From assembly GCF_040412425.1 (NCBI RefSeq), contig NC_089781.1, positions 55,857,960 through 55,921,959 on the forward strand: a stretch of 64,000 nucleotides of DNA, read 5' to 3'. The notes beneath the pieces were generated by a model. That model was not told where the DNA came from. It searched no databases and worked only from the letters and a program-made list of their open reading frames with translations. Within the stretch, counting starts at the first letter, position 1; each line of letters opens with the position of its first letter. The position numbers and the translations under genes are program-made. Positions 49,760 to 61,700 of the stretch are shown here, piece by piece. The stretch comes from Macrobrachium rosenbergii (Eukaryota > Arthropoda > Malacostraca > Decapoda > Palaemonidae).

Positions 49760-50935
49760 TTGTGATGTAAATGGTTTTTTTCCGGTGGAAAAAATACTTT
49801 TTTTTCCGGAAAAACCACCAAGATAAAAAAAACCGTTTTTTTTCATGTTTCTCGTATAAAATCTGTAAATAATGGGAAAACAAGCTGTTTGTGTGTTAAA
49901 TAAACAAAAACTTAGTTAAAATTCACATAGAATTATTACAGGTTCTTCTATAGGTATGTTTATATACTGTACATATTGTATATCATTAGTCCATTGTAGG
50001 TGATATGTTCTAAATAACATTTAGACAACTCATGAAAATAAAATACAGTACAGTACATTAAAGTTCAAAACTACTTTCATTAAACTGTTGTACATAATAT
50101 TTGTATAACAACAGACAGGGCATATATACATAGCATGAAAGAAGCATGTAAACAGATGAGTGCTGGATTTATATACCTGCACAATACACCACTTACAATA
50201 TCCAGCAGGACATGGCAACTTTTATAGGAGTAGCAGTGTAGTACACAGTCTGTACAGGCAGTCCCCGGTTAACGGCGGGCTCGGTTAACAGCAATCTGGT
50301 TTTATGGGGCTTGTCTAGCGACGAAAATCGGCAATTTTTGGGGCCGAAAATCGCTGATTTCTGCTTATCGGTGCCGATAATTGGGTATTGGCGCCGATAC
50401 ATACCCAACAGAGGCGCCGATAACCCCCAAAATCACCGGAAAAGCGCCGCAAATCGCCGATTTTTGGTTAGCAGCGAATTTCAGATATCATCACACCCTC
50501 AGAAACGGAAGCCTGCCAATAACCGGGGACTGCCTGTACATGTCTAATACCTGTCAGACTGTATCTTTCTCTCACTCCCTCTCCTCACAGTTACTTATAT
50601 AATTTGCTTAAAATACTTGTGCTACTTGTTTAGTAATACTGTATTAATTTCTTAGGAATTATCATTGCAATAAGTTTACTTATGTAATAGATACATGGGA
50701 TAATAGACACTGTATTATCAATTTATAAGCCTGATATGTCAATTGTTGAAATTATTAATTAATGTAAACAGTTTAACCTTAAACAATTCATGCTAATTTA
50801 GCAGGCAACTCTGAGATAAACAATACAAGAAATTATAAAAGTACCGGAAAAATTTGGGAAAAAAAAAAAAAAGGAAAAATACCAGTTTTTCCCAACCCAA
50901 CATAAAAAAAAAAAACCTGTTTTTTTACATCACTA
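49760..50935. mobile_element. Non-autonomous hAT-like element with 8-bp duplication
   Basis: CTCTCAAG occurs on both sides (49752-49759 and 50936-50943). Ends are TTGTGATGTAAA and its near-inverse TTTACATCACTA. The interior has long T/A-rich tracts with 'ccggaaaa' motifs near both ends and contains MITE copy c. No transposase frame is present. Eight-base duplications and TAGTGATGTAAA-like ends are characteristic of hAT elements. Confidence 0.75.
50255..50536. mobile_element. CAGGCAGTCCCC-type MITE, copy c (nested in hAT-like element)
   Basis: Ends are TA|CAGGCAGTCCCCGGTTAA and CCGGGGACTGCCTG|TA, 282 bp. The interior has repeated 'cgccgat' and 'cgaaaatcg' motifs. It is younger than the surrounding hAT-like insertion. 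Confidence 0.85.
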
Positions 50936-51586
50936 CTCTCAAGTAGTTAGAAGTGAACACAGAGTTACACCTCCACTGTGCCGCCAAGACTTGACAGTCT
51001 TGAGAGAGGTGCTGGTGAAACTAACTGATGTAGCTGCTGCTCTAATGCTGTGCAGTTTCACCTTCAAAAGGGGACAATCCTCTGGAGACAATAGATGGTG
51101 TGCTTCCAGGATTAAGGATTAATAAAAAAGCCACAGCATTCTAAATCCCTATAGCCCTAACAGGGCATCAAAGAAGCTCTTCTTCCTCATGGGATAAAGA
51201 AAACTCTTTGAAGAGCTTGGGTCTTGACATCAATCTCAGCATGAAAGGATAAAAAAAAAAAAAGTACTGATCCAGTATGTGACACCCTAATAATGATTAT
51301 ACAGCATGTAGCCCGCTTACTTCTTTGGCTGAAGCCACGGCCACCAGAAAGAGGTTCTAAGAAAGAGCTTTGTGAGAAGCCTCTTTCTGGGGTTTGAAAG
51401 GAGGGCCCCTAAAGTGTCTTAAACCAATGACTAGTTCCATAAAAGCAGCTTTAGCAGAACCTTCAGCAATCCAGTTGAAAAGTGTGAACAGCTGCACCTA
51501 CATCAGCATGGATTAATAGCCTTAATGGAAGAAACAATCCTTTGGCATCTCTCAAGAAGCACAGCCACTTATTATTATATTATTAA

Positions 51587-53799
51587 CCCTTAAACGCCTA
51601 CTGGACGTATCATACGTCGACTAAAATTGTCTGTTGGGTGTCAAGTGGATGTACCGTCGTCGACTACAAAAATTTCAACCTTCGGTCAACTTTGACTCGA
51701 CCGAAATGGTCGAAAAAATGCAATTGTAAGCTAAAACTTTTACATTCTAGTAATATTCAATCATGTACCTTCATTTTGCAACAAATTGGAAGTCTCTAGC
51801 ACAATATTTCAATTTATGGTGAATTTTTGAAAAAACTTTTTTACGCCGTCATAGGTAACTTTCGGCCAAAATTTCAGAAATTCTTTTCGTCATTTTGTCG
51901 TAATTTTTGCACTGTTCTATATTAGCCGTTACATAAAGTTTTATATATGAAAATGTGTGCAATTTCATGTAAAATACAGCAAAATACAACCCATGGTTGT
52001 AGCTTTTATCAGTTTGGAAATATTTTCATATAAACCACGATAACTGCCAAAATTTCAACCTTCGATCAACTTTGACTCTACCGAAATGGTCAAAAAATGC
52101 ATTTGTAAGCTAAAACTCTTACATTCTAGTAATATTCAATCATTTACCTTCATTTTGCAACCAATTGGAAGTCTCTAGCACAATATTTCGATTTATGGTG
52201 AACTTCTGAAAAAAAAAAACTTTTTCCTTACGTCTGCGCGCAGTAACTCGGCCTAACATCTCAGAAATTCTTTCGTCACGTTGTCGTAATGTTTGCATCG
52301 TTTTACATTAGTCGTTACATAAACTTTTATATATGAAAATGTGTGCAATTTCATGTAGAATACAACAGAAAATAACCCATGGTTGTAGCTTTTATCAGTT
52401 TTGAAATATTTTCATATAAATCACGATAACTGACAAAGTTTCAACCTTCGGTCAATTTTAACTTGACCGAAATGGTCAAAAATGCAATTATAAGCTAAAA
52501 CTCTTACACCCTAGTAATATTCAATCATTTACCTTCATTTTGCAACAAACTGGAAGTCTCTAGCACAATATTTCGATTTATGGTGAATTTCTGAAAAAAA
52601 ACTTTTTCCTTACGCTCTGCCACGTAACTCTGCCTAACATCTCAGAAATTCTTTCGTCACCTTGTCGTAATGTTTGCATCGTTTTACATTAGTCGTTACA
52701 TAAACTTTTATATATGAAAATGTGCGCAATTTCATGTAGAATACAAAAGAAAATAGCTCATGGTTGTAGCGTTTATCAGTTTTGAAATATTTTCACATAA
52801 ATCACGATAACCCAAAATTTCAACCTTTGGTCAACTTTAACTCAACCGAAATGGTAAAAAAATGCAATTGTAAGCTAAAACTCTTACATTCTAGTAATAT
52901 TCAATCGTTTACCTTCATTTTGCAACCAATTGGAAGTCACTAGCACAATATTTCGATTTATGGTGAATTTTTGAAAAAAAACATTTTCCTTACGTCTGTG
53001 CGGTAACTCGGCCGAACATCTCAGAAATTCTTTTGTCACGTTGTCGTAATATTTGCACCGTTTTATATTAGTCGTTACATAAAGTTTTATATATGAAAAT
53101 GTGCGCAATTTCATGTACAATACAACAGAAAATAACTCATGGTTGTAGCTTTTATCAGTTTTGAAATATTTTCATATAAATCACGATAAATAGAATAAAT
53201 TCGACTTTTCGGTCAACTTTAACTCGACTAAAATGGTAGAAAACTGCAATTGTAAGCTAAAACACTTACAGTCTAGTAATATTCAATCAATTACTTTCAC
53301 TTTTCAAGAAACGGGAAGTCTCTAGCACAATATTTCGATTTATGGTGAATTTTTTAAAAACATTTTTAACGTCCATACGTTACAAATTCATGCATCATTT
53401 TGTGATAATATTTTCTCTGTGTTGCTTTGATCGTTTTACAATTTGTTATATACCAAAATCATCGCAATTTAGTGTACAATACAAAGAAAAACAAAATAAC
53501 CCATTAGCTTTAACCGTTTTGCTCACAACGTGATTTGTATAAAATTATATATGAAAAATTTTCTTTGCGCTGTCATATATTTCAATATTTATATATGATA
53601 ATGATATTTTTTTTCATTTCTGATGGTTGCATACTAAACTTCAGGCAATGACAAAAAAGGAGCCAAAATGAACTCTTAATCTTAAAAACTAAGCGTGCTG
53701 TGATTTTTTGAAAAAACTTTTTCCGTTTCGGCGCTAACTCACCGAACGCCGCCGGCATACGGGAGACGTTTTTGTAAATAGAGGCTCGGCGTTTAAGGG
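51587..53799 (-). mobile_element. TTAA-flanked piggyBac-like MITE with 5 internal units (2213 bp)
   Basis: TTAA lies at 51583-51586 and 53800-53803. Ends are CCCTTAAACGCC and GGCGTTTAAGGG, perfect inverse repeats of 12 bp. Internal units begin near 51675, 52056, 52440, 52819 and 53198, a spacing of 379-384 bp. Each carries an 'accgaaatggtc' motif and a 'cacgata' block. No open frame of note. Orientation is given relative to the copy at 44202. Confidence 0.9.
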
Positions 53800-53803
53800 T
53801 TAA

Positions 53804-54144
53804 TATTTGAAAACTAAAAAATTATTTTTTGCCATAAAAATAAATGCAAATACAGTAATTAGTGAATATTGCTCAATGGCTAAGTTTGGAAGTTCCTGAG
53901 TAAAATTGAAAGATATGTTCCACAAAAATCAGTGACAAAGTGAAGCACGTAAAAGTGGGGGTCCACTGTAATGCATCATAAACTTTCATGTACAAAATTG
54001 AAAACAATAATTCCATTAATACATTAATTTCTTTTAGCAACTATCTTTGGTAGTAGGCTCAATCAGCTGATTCTGAGAAAGTAAACATTACAAAGTTGGG
54101 ACGTTTGGTTTGCTTTATACATTTTATGATGATAACAGATCAAT
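53804..54144. other. AT-rich spacer, nothing recognised
   Basis: Short AT-rich sequence between two TTAA elements. It includes the left arm (54024-54113) of a diverged inverted repeat. Confidence 0.5.
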
Positions 54145-55446
54145 TTAACCCTTAAACGCCTACTGGACGTATCATACGTCGACTAAAATTGTCTGTTGGG
54201 TGCCAAGTGGACGTACCGTACGTCGACTACAAAAAATTTCAACCTTCGGTCAACTTTGACTCAACCGAAATGGTCGAAAAACGCAATTGTAAGCTAAAAC
54301 TCTTACATTCTAGTAATATTCAATCATGTACCTTCATTTTGCAACAAATTGGAAGTCTCTAGCACAATATTTGGATTTATGGTGAAATTTTGAAAAAACT
54401 TTTTCTTACGCCAGCGTGTAACTCGGCCGAAAATTTCAGAAATTCTTTCATCATTTTGTCGTAATTTTTGCACTGTTCTATATTAGTCGTTACATAAAGT
54501 TTTATATATGAAAATGTGCGCAATTTCATGTACAATACAACAGAAAATAACTCATGGTTGTAGCTTTTATCAGTTTTGAAATATTTTCATATAAATCACG
54601 ATAACTGCCAAAGTTTCAACCTTTGGTCAACTTTAACTCAACCAAATGGTCGAAAACTGCAATTGTAAGCTAAAACACTTACAGTCTAGTAATATTCAAT
54701 CAATTACCTTCATTTTTCAACAAATGGGACGTCTCTAGCACAATATTTCGATTTATGGTGAATTTTTGAAAAAACATTTTTTACGTCCACTTCCGTTCAC
54801 GAATTCATGCATCATTTTGTGATAATATTTTCTCTGTGTTGCTTTGATCGTTTTACAATTTGTTATATACCAAAATCATCGCAATTTAGTGTACAATACA
54901 ACTAAAAAAAATTAACTCATTAGCTTTAACCATTGTGCTTACAGCGCGATTTGTATACAATTATATAAGAGTTTTTTTTCGCTGTCATATATTCCAATAT
55001 TTATATATGATAATGATATTTTTTCATTTCTGATGGTTCATACAAAACTTCAGGCAATGACAAAAAAGGAGCAAAAATGAACTCTTAATCTTAAAAACTA
55101 AGTGTGCTGTGATTTTTGAAAAAACTTTTTTCCGCTTTTGGCGCTAACTCACGAACGCCGCCGGCATATGGGAGACGTTTTTGTAAACAGAGGCTCGGCG
55201 TTTAAGGGTTAATAATACAGTAAAAATGGATCCTGTATGTGAAATAACATTTTATTGATATTTTGCTTGTTTGCATTATTATTATTTAAAAATTAGTAAG
55301 TCATTGTAACATGTAATATACATATAAAAAAGATCGTCCCGACATTTGTATCTCTCAGAACCAGCTGACTGAGTCAACTACCAAAAGAATTTGGAAAACA
55401 TTTTTTTAATTGCTAAAAGAAATGAATATATTAATGGAATTATTTT
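54024..55446. repeat. Diverged inverted repeat surrounding a TTAA element
   Basis: The left arm (54024-54113) contains 'ttcttttagcaa', 'tttggtagt', 'tcagctgattctgaga' and 'gttgggacg'. The right arm (about 55328-55446) has the reverse complement of these in mirrored order. Arms are about 90-120 bp with indels. The outer ends are not defined, so this may be an older foldback element hosting the TTAA insertion. Confidence 0.5.
54149..55208 (-). mobile_element. TTAA-flanked piggyBac-like MITE with 2 internal units (1060 bp)
   Basis: TTAA lies at 54145-54148 and 55209-55212. Ends are the same CCCTTAAACGCC and GGCGTTTAAGGG. Units begin near 54238 and 54615. It is 1153 bp shorter than the 51587 copy, which is three units of about 384 bp. 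Confidence 0.9.
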
Positions 55447-55488
55447 AAATTTTGTACATAAAAGTTTATGATACAGTAATTCATATTT

Positions 55489-55598
<110 letters not shown>

Positions 55599-55848
55599 AC
55601 ATACTTGACCCCTGCAAGACATATACTTAGTATGGGAATCATACTTCGCTGATGTAATCCTCGTATTGCAGCAACGTATATAGTACTACTTGAACTTGTG
55701 TCAGGCATTGTCTGAGATATGAGTTGAACAGTCAGGAAAAGTCCCATAAAATATTAGTCACAATCAGGTTATTACAAGAAAATCTAAATATCTAAGTTAC
55801 CAAGAGGCTACCAAAAGCAAAATACTTCAAGTAGTCAAAAACTATGTA

Positions 55849-56205
55849 CAGGCAGTCCCTGGTTTACGACGGGTCCGGCTTACGGCGTTCGAGGTTGCAA
55901 CGCTTTTCAAATATATTCATCAGAAATTATTTCCGGTTTACGACGATGTTCGGGGTTACGGCAATACGTATGCCGATCAACGGAAGAAATATGGCTCCAA
56001 AACAGCAGAATAATCATAATTTGAAGGTTTTTTTATGAAAAACTCAATAAAATGCAGTTTACATTGTTTTCAATTCACCAAAGCATTAAAAGTAAGGTTT
56101 TCTTATGATTTTTGATGATTTTCGACGATTTTCGGTTTACAACGATTTTTAATTTACGACGCCACGTAAAAATGGAACCCCGTATGATAAACCGGGGACT
56201 GCCTG
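55849..56205. mobile_element. CAGGCAGTCCCC-type MITE, copy d
   Basis: Ends are TA|CAGGCAGTCCCTGGTTTA and CCGGGGACTGCCTG|TA, 357 bp. It shares internal blocks with copy a, including 'tttcaaatatattcatcag'. Non-coding. Confidence 0.85.
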
Positions 56206-56494
56206 TACAGTAAAGTCCGAGAATTCCAAATCCAGCTGCTGCTCACAACTGCCATTGTAAGCCGACAGAAACATACTGAGGCCCTCTGTTCAGTTGTTTC
56301 TCCTTTTCCCGAAAGTAGGCGAGGTCAGCTGCCTACACTAATGTAAACAAAAGAATCACTACAGCAAATTTCACATTTTAGCTGCCGGTTAATAAAAACT
56401 GTTAGCTATGTAATTACTTGGTAAGTTACTTATATAAAATGTGTTCTTTCATGTCCAGTAGTTTTGATTAAAATACTTTTCTCTACAATTTCAT

Positions 56495-56645
56495 TTATGG
56501 TCGAGCATATTGAAGCCTACGGAGTTTCACCCATGTTGCCAATACATGATAATTTATGGTCATTAGTAGCCTGAACATTGTTTTCTCAGCTTCAGCTACA
56601 ACTTGCAGCTTAAATTTAGCAGTATAATTCCTTGCCGATCTTTTC
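56495..56645 (-). pseudogene. Pogo/Tigger-like transposase relic
   Basis: The minus strand reads EKRSARNYTAKFKLQVVAEAE (about 56580-56645), like the N-terminal helix-turn-helix of pogo/Tigger-type transposases. Within about 60 bases a shifted frame gives IGNMGETP, then VGFNMLDHK, resembling the first catalytic block of the DDE domain (with Gly where Asp is expected). The centre of the protein is missing, as in an internally deleted derivative. Identification is by motif only. Confidence 0.4.
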
Positions 56646-57817
56646 TCCATAGTGAATAAGGGTATAATGTAAAAATATATCAGTCCTATTCTACTTAACG
56701 TCATTTGTAACATAACTACAGTAATTTTCATTATTGTATGATGGTTGAAATGCAAGCAAAACAGCTGCTTCTCATTCAGTTGTTTATGGCTGTGTGTGTT
56801 TATGCAACAAGTATAATGTCACTAACGATACTTTTATCTTTTTCTTTTACTTTTTTTAACTTATTTTACTAGAAGAGGGGATAGACAAAGAGACGGCAGA
56901 AAAGAGGTTAATCTTTTGTAATTTGGTCTCTTAAAAAAACGAACTCACATGATACACAAGATACATAGAAATTTTTTAAGGGTGAAAATTTGGGGGTCGC
57001 ATAATACACGAGTATATACGATAAGTACAATATTTAACTCTACTTGTGAATTCCCAATGTTTCCCCTATCTGAAAAAGGAAAACGGGACAGCTTCAATAC
57101 TGTGTGAGAGAAAATGGCTCTGCCTGAATATAGGGGTACCTGATTAGTTTTCACAGGTAGCTGTAAGCCATATATTTTCAAGAGTAATGTTGTAAGGTGA
57201 TTTTGAAATTATATTAAAGAGTTTTAAGATGATAGTTTGAGGTATATTTGAGTTTTGAACTTTTAAAATAGGCAGTTATAAGCATTTTTAGTGTGGGGTC
57301 TTTGGTGTCTGAACCATTAAAATAGCCAGTTATAAGCGTTTTTAGAGGGGGGATACCAACTTAACACGGATTTTCCTGGGTGGTTGTGGTCCCTAAACCC
57401 TCATGATTACGGGATACATACTATATACCAATTTTCTACCATATATACCTTCAAGCACAAAACAAATAGTAAAACTATACCAATTTTCCTATCATATATA
57501 GCTTCAAAGACATCCTACACATAACAAACAGTGGAACTATAGCAATTTCCTACCATATATAGCTTCAAAGACATCCTACAAATAACAAACACAGAACTAT
57601 ACCAATTTTCCAGCAGAGTAAAAAAAAACCCTGACACATTTCCAACAGCCAGGGTACACTTTTGGTGATGTTAAAACCGTGGCATCAGAAAAATGACAGA
57701 AGCATAAAAAGCAGGGTTGCTCTGGTCTTCAACTACCAGAGAGAACCAACATTTTGAAAACTTATACTGCTATATGAATGTTAGGTAAGATTCACAGAAA
57801 TAATGTGAATTACTTAC
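56646..57817. other. Non-coding sequence downstream of the RasGAP exon
   Basis: Likely intron if the RasGAP gene continues leftwards. A 'ccaattttc...atatatagcttcaa' phrase recurs about four times at 57430-57620, with a 30-50 bp spacing. No further RasGAP exon was recognised. Confidence 0.45.
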
Positions 57818-57938
57818 CCAGCTGTCTTTTCAATAGGAGCTGACCGAAATATCTCCTCTTGGTCAAGTGATACCGTACAGTATACATCCCTGGGACTTGC
57901 ATTACCATGATTTCGAACACAAAGATTTTTCGCTTCAC
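57818..57938 (-). CDS. Exon of a GAP1/RASA-type RasGAP (C2 domain)
   Basis: The minus-strand exon is bounded by an acceptor 'ctgatttttacag' (above 57938) and a donor GTAAGT (57817-57812). It encodes EAKNLCVRNHGNASPRDVY, then CTVSLDQEEIFRS, then APIEKTA. The pattern EAKNL...RD-YCTV-LDQEE-FR...-EK matches the first C2 domain of GAP1-family Ras GTPase-activating proteins (RASA2/RASA3 and insect Gap1). These bind membrane or lipid and switch Ras off. The exon enters in phase 1 and leaves in phase 2, 121 bp, with no stops. The gene is larger than the window shows; only this exon was found. Confidence 0.8.
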
Positions 57939-58364
57939 CTGTAAAAATCAGAACATGGATAAAAGGCAAAGATATATTGCTAAAACCAACAACTTTTTTA
58001 CAAAATAGCACACAGAACAATTTCTACAATAAATTGGTCATAAAAAAATTTTCCAAGAATGTCAAAGTAACTCTTCACAGTTAATTCACATCCTCGAGGT
58101 GGACATGCAAACCATGTTAGCTATGATTAAAAAAAACAAGAGAGTTTGTCAATTTCAATTACATTATGTCTAACTTGTACTGAGAAGCCAAACAAGGACT
58201 ACTGTACTAATGATACTACTGGGGTTTCAAACTACAATTTATTTGCATGAATAATGAAATGAGTACAAATTCACAAATGAAAATAAGAAAGAAAAGAAAT
58301 GCAAAAGGAAACTGTACAAAAATAGAAAAAAAACAGAGAAAGGAGACAACCAAAAGCACAATGA
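57939..58364 (-). other. Intron upstream of the RasGAP exon
   Basis: A polypyrimidine-like 'ctgatttttacag' precedes the exon. The rest is AT-rich without recognisable coding sequence. LINE C lies further upstream in the same presumed intron. Confidence 0.5.
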
Positions 58365-58739
58365 TATTATTATTATTATTACAAAGTTTAACCAGACCAC
58401 TGAGCTGACTATCAGCTCTCCTCATAGGGCTGGCCCGAAGGATTAGGATGAAATGACAAGTCTAGGCTACAAGCCTAGCACTGGGACCAAATAGGTCACT
58501 CGCTAATGATGAATGAACGGAAATGAAAATGAAATTAAAAGCTGTAAAAAGGCATACGCTTTCATACTGGAACACACTCACACAATAAATACAATTATAC
58601 TCAGGTTTCCATATACAGCATATATACTCACTAAAAAGGTATATTAAAATTCAAAATAAATTAAAATAAAAAACTTGTTTTAAAATTCATTATACAGATT
58701 GATTAATTTTTTATATTTTATCGATTAACTCACAGCTTC

Positions 58740-61700
58740 TCATGAACATTAAAATGGGTACTACTGAAAATGTTGAAGATTCTGACAAAATTTCTTGTAT
58801 TGGTCTATTTCCAAAATTTTATAATCGCTGCAGGTTATATTTTGGACATTCACACAGTACATGCTTGGCTGTTATCAACATATTGCAATCTGGACATTTG
58901 GGAGGAGGGCCACATGGACTGTTCATTAAGTGTCTATGTGTCAAACGAGTATGGCCTATTCAAAGACGCATCAGAATTACTTGTCTCTCTCTCATATGAC
59001 GAACTCCATTTTCCAACACTGGATTTTATGTTTTAATTTATTATTTTCAGGTTCTTCTTTCCATATATTTTGCCATTTACTTACAATGACTTTTTATATA
59101 TCTTGTATAGTCACTAATAGGGATGTCTACATTTGCTCTTGTCATGTGGACCGCTTCTTTAGCTGCTTTATCAGCCTCTTCATTTCCCTTAATTCATACA
59201 TGGGCAGGGATCCAACATATTTCAATAATTTTTCCCTTATTATACAATTTATGGAGTGAAAACTTTATATGTTGTACAATATTTTTTTTTATTATAGCTT
59301 TGAATGGCCTCTATAGCACTTCTGGAGTTACTATATATCACAAAATTATTACATGAGGCTTCTCTAATTATTTTTATGGCTGATACTGTTGCACATAACT
59401 CAGCTGTAAATGCCGAGAGGATACTGCAGCATATCCCACTCCGTATTGTGACTTAGATCCGTCGGAGTACTGTATATTGCGTAATGTGGACCTTTTCGGA
59501 TTATATGTTCTACTGTGTGTTGTCTATGGTATTCTGGAGTATATGAATGACTTTTTGATAAATATTTCAAGTGTGTACAAATTCTCATTTTATTCATTCT
59601 CCAAGGAAGAGGTATTTTTAATGTTAAAGGTAACTGTATATTTATATTTAGTGACTCAATCTTCTAGCTCTAATTGGGAAAGGAGGTGGATGATTCTTTA
59701 TAAACGTATCTCTTAATCCAAATAAGTTTTTGGTTGGAGAATAATTTGTCGAATTCCCTGAGCACTCTTCACTGTTACTAGCTCTCTATGGAGAGACAGA
59801 GGTAGTTCACCACATCCAACTTGTAAAGAAGACATAGGTGATGATCGAAAAGCTCCTGAACATATTCTAAGATGTTCATTATGAACTGGGTCTACCGTTT
59901 TCAGCGTTGCATCTGATGCCAAGCCATATATTTTACTTCCATAATCAATGATAGACAGCACTGTTGCTTTAAACAGTAAAGTAAGGGTATGCCTATCAGC
60001 TCCCCAAGTAGTGTTCGATAGTTTTTTAATTAGGTTTAATGCTCTTTTACATTTTGATTTCATGTATGTTATGTGGGCTTTCCAGTTCAAGTGAGTATCA
60101 AATACTAAACCCAAAAATTTTGCTGTTTGGCCCATTGGTATGGAATGATTTCTGATTTTTAAATTTATTTCTTCACCTTTTTTCCACTTTTTATTTCTAT
60201 AAAACATTACTGCTAGAGTCTTTTGTATAGAAAATTTAAAGCCTACAGGTGAGGCCCATTCATCTATTTTTACTACAGTTTTATTAATGATTTGCTCTGC
60301 ATGTTTTATGCGAGATGCTGAATAATATATGGCAAAATCATCTATGTACAAGTTACTTTTAATTCCAATAGGTAGATCATTACTGATATCATTTATTGCT
60401 AAAGTAAACAGTGTGCCACTAAGGACGCTTCACTGTGGAACATCATTTTCAAGTGGAAATGTACTTGACAATACATCATCAATTCTCACTTGAAAAGTGC
60501 GATTTGTCAGAAAGTTTTCGATAAACCTATGTAAATGTCCACGGATGTTATTTTTATTTAACGTTTTTAACCCTTTAACGCTGAAGCCCTATTTTCAAAA
60601 ACGTCTCCATGTATGCCTCCGAGAAGTAGCAATCAATATGCTTTTTCAAAAATCACAGCGCTTAGTTTTCAAGATTAAGAGTTCATTTTGGTTCCTTTTT
60701 TCTCATTGCCTGAAGTTTAGTATGCAACCATCAGAAATTAAAAAAATATTATCATATATAAATATTGGAATATATGACAAAAAAAAAAAAAAACTCAGTA
60801 TATAATTGTATACAAATCGCTGTAAGGAAAACGGTTGAAGTTAATGAGTTAATTTTTTTAATTGTATTGTACACTAAATTGCGATGATTTTGGTATATAA
60901 CAGATTGTAAAACGATTAAAGCAACACAGAGAAAATATTATCACAAAATGATGCATGAATTCATGTGCGCATGTTAAAAAAAGCAAAAATTCACCAAAAA
61001 TCAAAATATTGTGCTAGAGACTTTCCAATTGTGCCAAAATGAAGGAAATTGATTGAATATTACTAGGCTGTAAGTTTTTTTTAGCTTACAATTGCATTTT
61101 TGAACCATTTCGATCGAAGTTAAAATTGACCGAAGGTTGATTTTTTTCTATTTATCGTTATTTCCAAATGTAAAACTGTGATAAAAAAAAAATGATTTTT
61201 TGCTAACATGAAATTATTTTGATGATTTATGTTTTTGTTGTATTCTTGAAATTGCGCATTTTTCATTTTGATGTATAACAAATTTATTTAATAATATGCC
61301 AAGACTTTCCTAAAAATGAAGGTAAATGATTGATTGTTACCAAAAGTGCTATTTTCAGTTATCGATTCTGATGTAAATTAAAACACTGAGCTAAAGTGAA
61401 AATTTTTTTCAATGAAATTCACCAAAAACTTTATGTAAATACTGTAATATGGAAACTTTTACGTTTGTTGCAAAATGAAGGTTCAATGATTGATTGTTAA
61501 AAATTCACCAAAATGTAATAATTAGACTTCTGCTTACAAGGTTTTTCTGATTGTTATTTGTAACAATTATAAGTCAAATTTGACCTTTGTTAAAATTCAC
61601 TTTGGATGCTGGGTCCTTCTCAGCATCCCAGTCAAAACTTCACGCTCACTTCCAACAGGCATTTTCACGGTCCTGACGCCTTTGTGACATCTCTGCAAAC

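Larger units (their letters stand above)
49640..51560 (-). pseudogene. DIRS tyrosine recombinase pseudogene, split by hAT-like element
   Basis: The minus strand reads RGPPFKPQKEASHKALS-like sequence, then NLFLVAVASAKEVSGLHAV (about 51310-51370; box I, with Glu where Arg is expected). PVRAIGI follows near 51160, then LHSIRAAATSVSF (HxxR, about 51040) and NSVFTSNYLR (Tyr nucleophile, about 50940) after a shift. The C-terminal tail, with EDCHSLALVVVAGEI, continues at about 49690-49750, beyond the 1176-bp insertion at 49760-50935. It differs from the recombinase at 40643-41881. Stops, shifts and the box I substitution make it inactive. Confidence 0.65.
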
